Shown here: one piece after another, positions 1-6,393 of the stretch
Numbering within the stretch: the stretch's first letter is position 1
How the letters are laid out: every line of letters starts with the position of its first letter
Made by a program: the position numbers and the translations under genes
Assembly: GCA_002348185.1 (NCBI GenBank)
Contig: DDYW01000086.1
Span: 1-12,227, forward strand
From: Candidatus Hydrogenedentes bacterium UBA2224
Lineage (GTDB): Bacteria; Hydrogenedentota; Hydrogenedentia; Hydrogenedentales; SLHB01
Reading direction: 5' to 3'
Length of the DNA: 12,227 nucleotides
Notes under the pieces: generated by a model
Seen by the model: the letters and a program-made list of their open reading frames with translations, nothing else
Told to the model about the DNA's origin: nothing
Database searches by the model: none

Positions 1-859
1 CAACCGTTTTGTCGCCGCGCAGAAGTCCAAGGACGCGAATAAGTGTATCGCGTAGTTCGGGGCGCGTCACAACGATGTCGACCATGCCATGATCCAGCAG
101 ATATTCCGCCCGCTGGAAGCCAGCAGGGAGCGTCTCGCGGATCGTGCTTTCGATTACGCGGGCACCGGCAAAACCGATCTGCGCGTTTTTCTCGGCGATA
201 TGGATGTCGCCCGTCATGGCAAAGGATGCTGTGACGCCGCCCGTTGTGGGATCTGTGAAGACGACGATATAGGGAAGGCCCGCGTCTTTGACGGATTTGG
301 CCGCGATAATGCTGCGCGGCATTTGCATCAAGGAGAGGATGCCTTCTTGCATGCGTGCACCGCCCGAAGCCGGAACGACGATCAGTGCCGCGCGGTTCGC
401 AACGGCTTTTTGCGCGGCGGTGACAAGGCCTTCGCCCACGGCCATGCCCATCGATCCGCCCATAAAGGCGAAGTTAAAGGCGGCGATGACGGCGGGTTTG
501 CCGCCCATCAGGCCTTCGGCCACCATGATGGCATCGTTTTCGCCCGTCTTGCTCTGGGCGTCTTTCAGGCGGTCGGTATAGCGTTTTTGATCGCGGAACT
601 TGAGGGGGTCGGCATTCACGCGCGGCACGTCGATCAGGGTATAGCGCCCGTCGTCGAACAGCATCTCCAGCCGCTTGGCGGGGGGGAGTTTCAGGTGCGC
701 ACCGCAATGGCGGCAGACGTTAAATTGCTCCTCCAGCTCGCGCTTGAAGAGCATCGCGCTGCAACCGGGGCATTTTTCCCATAGATTATCCGGCACCTCT
801 TTCTGGGAGGAGACAAGAGCGCGGATCTTGGGTCGTACAAAGTTTGTGAGCCAGTTCAT
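1..859 (-). CDS. accD: Acetyl-CoA carboxylase carboxyltransferase subunit beta (3'-truncated by window edge)
   Basis: Beta subunit of the carboxyltransferase half of acetyl-CoA carboxylase. With AccA it transfers the carboxyl group from carboxybiotin-BCCP to acetyl-CoA, giving malonyl-CoA for fatty acid synthesis in the cytoplasm. Translating the complement from 859 gives a protein starting MNWLTNFVRPKIRAL. A four-Cys zinc ribbon follows (C30, C33, C49, C52), then the carboxyltransferase fold with GGSMGMAVGEG, PASGGARMQEG and TDPTTGGVTASF. 286 codons are visible before the edge, so only the extreme C-terminus is missing. An in-frame ATG at 868 would add MPP; I prefer 859 because family members usually start MNWLT and neither start has a clear Shine-Dalgarno. 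It is divergent from ybeY, and the usual neighbours (folC, trp genes) would lie outside the window. Identification is near certain from the sequence. Confidence 0.96.
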   Translation of the reverse strand, partial: MNWLTNFVRPKIRALVSSQKEVPDNLWEKCPGCSAMLFKRELEEQFNVCRHCGAHLKLPPAKRLEMLFDDGRYTLIDVPRVNADPLKFRDQKRYTDRLKDAQSKTGENDAIMVAEGLMGGKPAVIAAFNFAFMGGSMGMAVGEGLVTAAQKAVANRAALIVVPASGGARMQEGILSLMQMPRSIIAAKSVKDAGLPYIVVFTDPTTGGVTASFAMTGDIHIAEKNAQIGFAGARVIESTIRETLPAGFQRAEYLLDHGMVDIVVTRPELRDTLIRVLGLLRGDKTV

Positions 860-989
860 GGGCGGCATGCTAATCAAAAGTCGGGAAAGAGGCTAGAGAA
901 AAGAGAGTTTCTAATTTTTATGGCTCCATGGTTAAAAACAGGGTACTATTTTCGCGATTTCAAGGTGTTTTAGACAAAAGGGACGGCCA
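860..989. promoter_or_regulatory. Divergent accD/ybeY intergenic region with candidate promoter
   Basis: A 130-bp AT-rich gap lies between two divergent genes, so promoters in both directions are expected. On the plus strand, TACTAT at 944-949 is a reasonable -10 element, but the hexamer 17 bp upstream (TGGCTC) is a poor -35. A Shine-Dalgarno, AAGGGA at 978-983, sits 6 bp before the ybeY ATG. No convincing minus-strand promoter for accD was found by eye. The promoter placement is inference. Confidence 0.3.
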
Positions 990-1532
990 ATGGCGCAGCG
1001 GTTTCGCCTTCATATCGATATTTGCAATGAGCCGTGGCGGCAAATCCGCGGGCTGAAAAAGCGTCTGGAAAGCGCTACCGCGCTGACGTTGGCCTCGCTG
1101 CCTGCCGCGCTTTTGCCTGCTGCCAAGGGGGCGGAAGTAACCTTGATGCTCACCACAAATGCGGCGGTCAGGGCGCTGAACCATGATTATCGCGGCGTCG
1201 ACAAGCCGACAAATGTTCTTTCCTTTCCGCAGTTTGAGCGGCGCGACCTTATCAAGGCCGGCAAGACGGGAGAACCCGTTTATGTGGGCGATATTGCGGT
1301 GGCCTATCAGGTTGTGGTAAAGGAAGCGAAGAGCGAAGACAAAGTTTTGCTCGATCACGTCACGCACCTTTTGATCCATGGATTGTTGCACCTGTTCGGG
1401 TACGATCACGATACGGCCAGCAAAGCGCGTCCGATGGAAAAGCTGGAGCGCGAGATTATGGCCACGCTGGGTCTTCCCGATCCGTATGCCCCTTTACTCT
1501 TTCGCGGGAACTTGAAAAAAGAAAAACGATGA
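990..1532 (+). CDS. ybeY: Endoribonuclease YbeY (rRNA maturation factor)
   Basis: Single-strand-specific, metal-dependent endoribonuclease for 16S rRNA 3'-end maturation and ribosome quality control in the cytoplasm. The 180-aa product carries the family zinc-binding signature HGLLHLFGYDH, with H130, H134 and H140 as the ligands. It also has the upstream hallmark RGVDKPTNVLSFP and the strand VYVGDIAV. The length is normal to slightly long for the family (about 155-180). The ATG at 990 has AAGGGA six bases upstream. Its stop overlaps the ATG of the next gene by 4 bp (ATGA), so translation is probably coupled. In many proteobacteria phoH precedes ybeY; here accD lies divergently upstream instead. 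Confidence 0.96.
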   Translation: MAQRFRLHIDICNEPWRQIRGLKKRLESATALTLASLPAALLPAAKGAEVTLMLTTNAAVRALNHDYRGVDKPTNVLSFPQFERRDLIKAGKTGEPVYVGDIAVAYQVVVKEAKSEDKVLLDHVTHLLIHGLLHLFGYDHDTASKARPMEKLEREIMATLGLPDPYAPLLFRGNLKKEKR

Positions 1533-2428
1533 ATGATCCCCTTATAAAGACGGCCGTGGCGGCGGCCGACAAAGAAGAACCGCCGAGTTGGCTTAAACGG
1601 ATCGTCTCTTTTGCGCGATGGCACCTGCGCAGCACGGACGAGGCGACAGCCTTGCACGAAGCTGTCGACGAGCTGATCGAGGCTTCCGCCGAAAAGGGCG
1701 GCGCGCCGATGGTCGAGCGCGTTTTTCTGGATAATATTTTGTCCCTGCGCGCCAAAGAAGCCGGCGATTGCATGGTGCCGCGCGCCCAGATTGTCGCGAT
1801 TGACGTCGAAAGCGATTTCGAGGCGCTTGTCTGCTTGATGACCGAAGAGACTCACAGCCGCATCCCCGCCTATCGCGAGACGTTGGATGATGTGATCGGC
1901 ATGGTGCATATGAAGGACGTTCTGGCGTGCCTTGCGCAAAAGAAGGTGTGCCTCATTCGCGAGCTGCTCCGCCCCGTTCTTTTCGTCGCGCCGTCGATGC
2001 CCGCCGCCAAATTGCTGCTTCAAATGCGGGTCACGCGCCAGCATATGGCGATGGTCGTGGATGAATTCGGCGGCATTGACGGGCTGGTGACGATCGAGGA
2101 TCTTGTTGAGGAAATCGTCGGCGAGATCGAGGACGAGCACGACGACCCGCAGAAGGCCGACGTAATCACGCGCGCCGACGGCACGCTTTTGGTGGATGCC
2201 TTGATGCCGATTGAAGCGTTCGAGAAGCGCGTTGGGGAACTGCTGACCGCACAGGAGCGCGAGACGATTGATACGCTGGCGGGCTATGTGTTTCATCTGG
2301 CGGGGCATCTGCCCGCGATTGGCGAGACGGTGGCTGGCGCAAACGGGATTGTGTTCGACATTCTGGAAACCGACTCCAACCGCATCAAACGGGTGCGGGT
2401 GAGGGGCGTTGTGAGGAACGAGGCTTAA
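1529..2428 (+). CDS. CorC/HlyC-type CBS-domain protein (soluble transporter-associated protein)
   Basis: 299-aa protein of the CorC/TlyC/HlyC family, without the N-terminal DUF21 membrane domain, so probably cytoplasmic. Two CBS domains follow a short N-terminal region. The first begins near M82 (MVPRAQIVAIDV) and contains the HSRIPAYRETLDDVIGMVH core. The second includes MAMVVDEFGGIDGLVTIEDL (M175 onward). Acidic EEIVGEIEDEHDD follows, then a C-terminal CorC_HlyC domain (about 213-294) containing DTLAGYVFHLAGHLP. E. coli CorC is tied to magnesium/cobalt efflux, and genes of this type usually sit between ybeY and lnt, as here. The name hemolysin sometimes given to the family is historical. 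The ATG overlaps the ybeY stop. The exact role (Mg/Co efflux or CBS-based adenylate sensing) is inferred from the family, so I give no gene symbol. Confidence 0.92.
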   Translation: MNDPLIKTAVAAADKEEPPSWLKRIVSFARWHLRSTDEATALHEAVDELIEASAEKGGAPMVERVFLDNILSLRAKEAGDCMVPRAQIVAIDVESDFEALVCLMTEETHSRIPAYRETLDDVIGMVHMKDVLACLAQKKVCLIRELLRPVLFVAPSMPAAKLLLQMRVTRQHMAMVVDEFGGIDGLVTIEDLVEEIVGEIEDEHDDPQKADVITRADGTLLVDALMPIEAFEKRVGELLTAQERETIDTLAGYVFHLAGHLPAIGETVAGANGIVFDILETDSNRIKRVRVRGVVRNEA

Positions 2429-2468
2429 AGTAGGGATTCAGAGGGTATTGAATAACATTTCTCCTTTA

Positions 2469-2653
2469 TCGTCATCCCTCGACATTTTCTCTTCGCGCCT
2501 CTCGCGCGAAAGAAAATGGCCACGCGGGACCCAGCGTTCCTATCAGTTAGCAACTTCGGTTTGTGTTATGGGCGGAAAGCGCCACTGGGTCCCTCGTCCA
2601 TTTTCTTTCGCCTCGCAGGCGCGAGTCGAAGAGAAAATGTCGTGGGATGACGA
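2469..2653. repeat. Long imperfect palindromic element (about 66-bp arms, 50-bp centre)
   Basis: The left arm (2469-2534) and right arm (2585-2653) are imperfect reverse complements. They share TCGTCATCCC/GGGATGACGA at the outer ends, CGACATTTTCTCTTCG and GCGAAAGAAAATGG in the middle, and GGGACCCAG/CTGGGTCCC at the inner ends. The 50-bp centre is unpaired. Each arm contains a further small dyad (TCGCGC...GCGCGA on the left, CGCCT...AGGCG on the right). As RNA it would form a long stem-loop. It fills most of the 261-bp gap after the CBS gene and ends 36 bp before the GIY-YIG gene. It resembles the dispersed palindromic elements found between genes in some alphaproteobacteria. It may also act as a terminator or mRNA-stabilising structure. 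Copy number cannot be judged from one window. Confidence 0.8.
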
Positions 2654-2689
2654 CGAGAAAGAGGCCTTTTGACGTAAAGGGAAGCCCAC

Positions 2690-2995
2690 ATGCCTGTCGG
2701 TTTTGATAAGGGAGGTTCTGTTTACATTCTTGCCAGTCAAACAGCCGGAACGCTTTATATTGGCGTCACTTCAGATTTAGTGAGACGCATTAGCGAACAT
2801 AAAAACGACCTGTATTCAGGCTTCACGAAGAAACACAAGGTTCATAGATTGGTTTATCATGAGACCTTTGGCTCTATTGAAACAGCTATTGAGCGCGAAA
2901 AGAAACTAAAGAAGTGGTGCAGACAATGGAAAATTGCGTTAATTGAAAAAGATAATCCCTATTGGGAGGATTTGTCTTCTAAGCTGTTTGGATGA
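2690..2995 (+). CDS. Stand-alone GIY-YIG nuclease-domain protein
   Basis: 101-aa protein made of a single GIY-YIG domain, the small UvrC-N-terminus-like/YhbQ-type family, sometimes mislabelled excinuclease subunit. Visible motifs are VYI (11-13), YIG (23-25), SDLVRRISEHK with the catalytic arginine (R32 or R33), the metal-binding Glu in REKKLKKW (E70), and NPYW with N89 near the C-terminus. All key residues are present, so it is probably an active nuclease. AAAGGGA at 2676-2682 is a good Shine-Dalgarno 7 bp before the ATG. The gene is visibly richer in A+T than the CBS and lnt genes on either side, and it sits next to a long palindrome, which suggests acquisition as a small mobile unit. Biological role unknown; DNA repair or element spread are possibilities. 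Confidence 0.9.
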   Translation: MPVGFDKGGSVYILASQTAGTLYIGVTSDLVRRISEHKNDLYSGFTKKHKVHRLVYHETFGSIETAIEREKKLKKWCRQWKIALIEKDNPYWEDLSSKLFG

Positions 2996-3050
2996 TAGGA
3001 TCACGAAAAGGCAGGATAGCGCCGTAATATAGGCTTCCTTGGGGGATTGA

Positions 3051-4607
3051 TTGGAAAATCTGTTTCATAAGATTGCGACAAAAGGGTTGTTCAGCCGGTC
3101 GGTCATTGCGTTTGTTTTCGGCGCATTGGCGGGGCTGGCGTTTGAGCCGTTCGGGTTGATCCCTCTTTTGTGGCTTTCCTTTCCCGCGCTGTTCTTTTTG
3201 CTGCAGGGCGCAAAGGCACCGCGTGAGGCGTTCACCTTGGGATGGAGCTTTGCGTTCGGCTTCCTTATCATCTGCCTGCATTGGATCGCAGGCGCGTTGT
3301 TTGTAGAAATCAAAAGTTTTTGGTGGGCGGTGCCGCTCGCGGTTTTGGGCTTGCCCGCTTTTTTCGCGTTGTATTATGGCGTGGCGGCGCTAGCGGCGCG
3401 CCGGTTCGGCCTATCGCGCGGCGTAGATGTTTTCTTTTTCGCGCTGACTTTGTTTCTGGCCGAGATGGCGCGCGCGCACTTGCTGACGGGATTTCCTTGG
3501 GATCTGATGGGCTATGTGTGGGCGGATACACTGCCGGTTTTGCAATCCGTTAGCCTGATCGGGGTAGAGGGGCTGACGTTGTTGACCATCATGCTGGCCT
3601 GCTTGCCCGCACTTTTTTTCGTGAAGGTGTCGCGCAAGACAGCCGTCGCCGCTTTGGTTGTCGGCGGTTTGTTGCTGGTGGGTGGTGCGATGTGGGGGCA
3701 TCAGCGCCTCGCGCAGGCACCGCAGGATGTGGAAGAGGGCGTACGGTTGCGTCTGGTGCAACCCAATTTGCCGCAATCGCTGAAATGGAAACCGGAGCAC
3801 CGTTTTGTCAATTTTCAGAATCTAATGCGCCTGACTTTTGAGACGAAAAGCGAGAAACCGCCGACACATATCATCTGGCCGGAAACGGCGACATCCTATT
3901 ATCTGGCGGAAGAGCCCATTATGCGTCAGCGCATCGCCGAGATGATGCCGCAGGACGGCGTTTTGTTGACAGGCGTCGTGCGCCGCGCCGAGACCGAGAA
4001 CCCCGATGCGCCGCATTACTACAATTCGCTGATCGCGATGGATGATAAGGGCACGGTCATTGCCGGTTATGACAAACATCATCTGGTGCCGTTTGGCGAA
4101 TATATGCCGCTGCGCGCCGTTATCCCGTTTCGCGTTGTCACCGCGCTGGGAACGGATTTCTCGGCTGGCGAGGGCGTGCGGACAGTGCGCGCCCCTGGCT
4201 TGCCGCCCTTTAGCCCGCTAGTGTGTTACGAGGCGATCTTCTCTGGCGCTGTCGCGGAAGCGCAGGATCGCCCACGATTCCTTTTGAATGTGACCAATGA
4301 CGCATGGTACAAGGGCACCATAGGCCCCGCGCAGCATTTTATGATCACGCGCGTTCGTGCGGTTGAAGAAGGTATGCCGTTGGTGCGGATCGCCAATGGT
4401 GGTGTGACGGGCGTCGTGGATTCTTATGGCCGCATCATTGCCGTTATTGACGCTGATCAAGAAGGAATCCTAGATGCTGCACTGCCCAAAACCGCTGTCC
4501 GGACTACTCCTGTAAGCATTTTTGGTACAGCCCCTGTTTGGTTAATGTTTTCTACTGTACTGATTCTTTTGTTGTTATCGAAATTCTTTACTCGTATGAA
4601 TACGTAA
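3051..4607 (+). CDS. lnt: Apolipoprotein N-acyltransferase
   Basis: Inner-membrane enzyme that adds the third acyl chain to the N-terminal cysteine of lipoproteins, the last step after Lgt and LspA. The 518-aa product has several hydrophobic helices in residues 1-220, then a periplasmic nitrilase-like domain, then a final hydrophobic segment near the C-terminus. The catalytic triad is clear: E278 (WPETAT), K342 (YDKHHLVPFGEYMP) and C392 (LVCYEAIF). The second essential Glu is in FGEYMP. The length matches the family (about 510-540). I keep the TTG start at 3051: it gives MENLFHK directly before the first membrane helix, GGGGGA lies just upstream (spacing is short, 4 bp), and no ATG is suitably placed. 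In rhizobia the homologue was named actA (acid tolerance) and lies beside phrR, matching the next gene here. Confidence 0.96.
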   Translation: MENLFHKIATKGLFSRSVIAFVFGALAGLAFEPFGLIPLLWLSFPALFFLLQGAKAPREAFTLGWSFAFGFLIICLHWIAGALFVEIKSFWWAVPLAVLGLPAFFALYYGVAALAARRFGLSRGVDVFFFALTLFLAEMARAHLLTGFPWDLMGYVWADTLPVLQSVSLIGVEGLTLLTIMLACLPALFFVKVSRKTAVAALVVGGLLLVGGAMWGHQRLAQAPQDVEEGVRLRLVQPNLPQSLKWKPEHRFVNFQNLMRLTFETKSEKPPTHIIWPETATSYYLAEEPIMRQRIAEMMPQDGVLLTGVVRRAETENPDAPHYYNSLIAMDDKGTVIAGYDKHHLVPFGEYMPLRAVIPFRVVTALGTDFSAGEGVRTVRAPGLPPFSPLVCYEAIFSGAVAEAQDRPRFLLNVTNDAWYKGTIGPAQHFMITRVRAVEEGMPLVRIANGGVTGVVDSYGRIIAVIDADQEGILDAALPKTAVRTTPVSIFGTAPVWLMFSTVLILLLLSKFFTRMNT

Positions 4608-4654
4608 GTGTTTGGTATGTAAGATTTTACTTTTCATTTATTGGAAAATAGCCC

Positions 4655-4670
4655 ATACAATCGAGTGTAT
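4655..4670 (+). promoter_or_regulatory. Candidate promoter/operator of the HTH regulator gene
   Basis: In the 80-bp AT-rich gap after lnt, TACAAT at 4656-4661 is a good -10 hexamer. It is embedded in the dyad ATACA-N6-TGTAT (4655-4670). A weak -35-like TTTTCA or TTTCAT lies at 4631-4637. A dyad over the -10 box 18 bp before an XRE regulator's own start would suit autorepression. This is inference from position and symmetry only. Confidence 0.3.
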
Positions 4671-4687
4671 TAGGGGTACTAGCATCA

Positions 4688-5146
4688 ATGATCAAGGCGC
4701 AAATAGAAATAAAAGAGAAGCGGGCTTTGCATCCCGATCCAATCGATATTCACGTAGGTTCGCGTCTTCGCCTTCGCCGGAATCTTGTCGGCATGAGTCA
4801 GGAGCAACTGGGAAAAGTTTGCGGCCTGACGTTTCAACAAATTCAAAAATATGAGCGCGGCACGAACCGCATGGGTGCCAGTCGCCTGTTCCAGTTCGCT
4901 AAATTACTTGATGTTCCCATTTCCTATTTCTTTGACGATGTGCGCGGCGAGCGCGTCGCGTTGCATCCTTCCTCTGGTTTTGGCGAGAGGGAACAAGCGC
5001 CGCTGGATGGAGTGCAACATTTGGGGCAAGAGCTGCTCCATCGCCGCGAAACGCTTGAGCTTATTCGCGCTTATTACAAGATTACCGACCCCAAAATGCG
5101 CCGCAAGGTGTACGAACTCGTCAAGTCCATGGCGGAAGCAGAATAA
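4688..5146 (+). CDS. XRE-family HTH transcriptional regulator, PhrR/PraR-like
   Basis: 152-aa DNA-binding regulator. An HTH_3/Cro-C1 domain spans about residues 23-82, with MSQEQLGKVCGLTFQQIQKYERG containing helices 2 and 3, followed by the typical LFQFAKLLDVPISYFFDD. The C-terminal half is an alpha-helical region ending RRKVYELVKSM that probably serves dimerisation. In alphaproteobacteria a protein of this type sits between lnt and metK. In Sinorhizobium the equivalent is phrR, a pH-induced gene next to actA (lnt); PraR in Rhizobium is related. The ATG at 4688 follows TAGGGG at about 4670-4675, a somewhat distant ribosome site. The target genes are not known here; itself and the neighbouring lnt or metK are reasonable candidates. 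Family assignment is firm, orthology to phrR/praR is probable. Confidence 0.9.
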   Translation: MIKAQIEIKEKRALHPDPIDIHVGSRLRLRRNLVGMSQEQLGKVCGLTFQQIQKYERGTNRMGASRLFQFAKLLDVPISYFFDDVRGERVALHPSSGFGEREQAPLDGVQHLGQELLHRRETLELIRAYYKITDPKMRRKVYELVKSMAEAE

Positions 5147-5200
5147 TCGGCCTTGATCTTGGTCCCTGTTTTATGCTGACATTCCCGCCTTCTTGTAACC

Positions 5201-5214
5201 CCTCAGCAAAGAGG
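5201..5214 (+). promoter_or_regulatory. Small hairpin covering the metK ribosome binding site
   Basis: CCTC (5201-5204) can pair with GAGG (5211-5214) across the loop AGCAAA. GAGG is part of the Shine-Dalgarno AAAGAGG, 5 bp before the metK ATG. An alternative pairing uses GCCTTCTT (5187-5194) with AAAGAGGC. Either would mask the ribosome site. I do not recognise a known SAM riboswitch consensus (SAM-I, SAM-II or SAM/SAH) in this 73-bp leader, so ligand control is not claimed. Confidence 0.35.
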
Positions 5215-5219
5215 CATCA

Positions 5220-6389
5220 ATGTCCAGCAATCAGAAGAACTTTTTCTTCACCTCGGAATCCGTCGGTGAAGGCCATCCTGACAAAGTGTGCGATCGAATT
5301 TCGGATTCCATCGTCGATCTTTTCCTGAAAGAAGACCCTCACAGCCGCGTGGCGGTGGAGACGCTCGCCACGACCAACCGCATCGTTTTGGCCGGCGAAA
5401 TTCGCGGCCCCGCCAGTATCACCCCGAAAGAGATGGAACATGCCGCGCGTGAAGCGGTGCGTGAAATTGGCTATGCGCAAAAGGGCTTCCACTGGCAGTG
5501 GGCCGACGTGCAGATTTACATTCATGCGCAATCCACCGATATCGCGATGGGCGTCGATGCCGGCGATAACAAGGATGAAGGCGCGGGTGACCAAGGCATC
5601 ATGTTCGGCTTTGCCTGCAATGAAACGCCGCAATTGATGCCGGCGCCGATTATGCTGGCGCACAATATTTTGCGCTTTATGTCGGAAGATCGCCATGCGG
5701 GAAAATTGCCGCTGCTGGGTCAGGATGCGAAAAGCCAAGTGACGCTGGAATATGTGGATGGCAAACCCGTTCGCGCCAACCGGATCGTGGTCTCGACGCA
5801 GCATGATGAAAAGGCTGATCAGGACGCCATCCGCGAAATGGTGCGCCCTTATGTGATGAAGGCGCTGCCCGAAGGCTGGATGTGCGATGAGGAATTTTTC
5901 TATGTCAATCCGACGGGACGTTTTGTCATCGGCGGTCCCGATGGCGATACCGGCCTGACCGGACGCAAGATTATTGTGGACACCTACGGCGGCGCGGCCC
6001 CTCATGGCGGCGGCGCGTTCTCGGGCAAGGATCCCTCCAAGGTCGACCGCTCCGCCTGCTACTACGCCCGCTACATCGCGAAGAACCTCGTGGCCGCCGG
6101 CCTCGCCCGTCGCTGCGAGGTCCAGGTGGCCTACGCCATCGGCGTGGCCCATCCCGTCTCCCTGATGGTGCAGTCCTTCGGCACCGGTCGTCTGTCGGAC
6201 GAGAAACTGTCCCAGATCGTCGGCAAGGTCTTCGATTGCCGGCCGGCCGCCATCATCAAGCAGCTCGATCTGCTGAAGCCGCGCTACGCCGCCACGTCCT
6301 CCTACGGCCACTTCGGCCGCAATGAGCCGTCCTTCACCTGGGAAAAGACCGACCGGGTCGAGCAGATCAAGTCCGTCGCCGGACTCTAG
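5220..6389 (+). CDS. metK: S-adenosylmethionine synthetase, apparently a hybrid of two lineages
   Basis: Makes S-adenosylmethionine from ATP and methionine in the cytoplasm. The 389-aa frame is intact and of normal length. It shows ESVGEGHPDKVCDRISD (ATP/methionine site, with H19, D21, K22), GDQGIMFGFA, GGPDGDTGLTGRKIIVDTYG and GGGAFSGKD. The N-terminal two thirds have alphaproteobacterial character (e.g. ETLATTNRIVLAGEIRGP). The C-terminal third (from about residue 275: RRCEVQVAYAIGVAHPVSLM, LDLLKPRYAATSSYGHFGR) resembles non-alphaproteobacterial, deltaproteobacterial-like MetK. Codon use changes with it: 19 of 33 third positions are G/C over 5877-5975, but 47 of 50 in the 50 codons from the GKD lysine. 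The ATG at 5220 has AAAGAGG 5 bp upstream. The trmB/rimP genes often seen downstream in alphaproteobacteria are absent. The protein may not exist as such in any organism. Confidence 0.93.
   Translation: MSSNQKNFFFTSESVGEGHPDKVCDRISDSIVDLFLKEDPHSRVAVETLATTNRIVLAGEIRGPASITPKEMEHAAREAVREIGYAQKGFHWQWADVQIYIHAQSTDIAMGVDAGDNKDEGAGDQGIMFGFACNETPQLMPAPIMLAHNILRFMSEDRHAGKLPLLGQDAKSQVTLEYVDGKPVRANRIVVSTQHDEKADQDAIREMVRPYVMKALPEGWMCDEEFFYVNPTGRFVIGGPDGDTGLTGRKIIVDTYGGAAPHGGGAFSGKDPSKVDRSACYYARYIAKNLVAAGLARRCEVQVAYAIGVAHPVSLMVQSFGTGRLSDEKLSQIVGKVFDCRPAAIIKQLDLLKPRYAATSSYGHFGRNEPSFTWEKTDRVEQIKSVAGL
5976..6050. other. Composition and ancestry breakpoint inside metK
   Basis: The last A/T-ending codon pair typical of the left part is ATT ATT at 5970-5975, with CCT CAT at 6000-6005 still possible. 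From about 6035 nearly every codon ends in G or C, and this continues to the window end. The interval codes for the nearly invariant block VDTYGGAAPHGGGAFSGKD, where unrelated metK genes are most alike at the DNA level. Gene content changes from alphaproteobacterial to myxobacterial-like across the same point. Probably an assembly join; recombination is the alternative. The exact base cannot be fixed by eye. Confidence 0.7.
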
Positions 6390-6393
6390 GCCC

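Noticed and set aside
89..784. Plus-strand open frame of 231 codons
   Set aside because: It is the mirror of accD; the complement gives an unambiguous AccD with its zinc ribbon.
1406..2308. Minus-strand open frame of 300 codons
   Set aside because: Antisense to the CBS protein gene and the end of ybeY, His/Arg-rich, with no domain recognised.
2448..2672. Short plus-strand open frame over the palindrome
   Set aside because: It is created by the inverted repeat itself, has no convincing ribosome site, and its translation does not look like a protein.
5147..5219. Known SAM riboswitch class before metK
   Set aside because: The 73-bp leader does not match the SAM-I, SAM-II or SAM/SAH patterns I can recall; only a simple RBS hairpin is supported.
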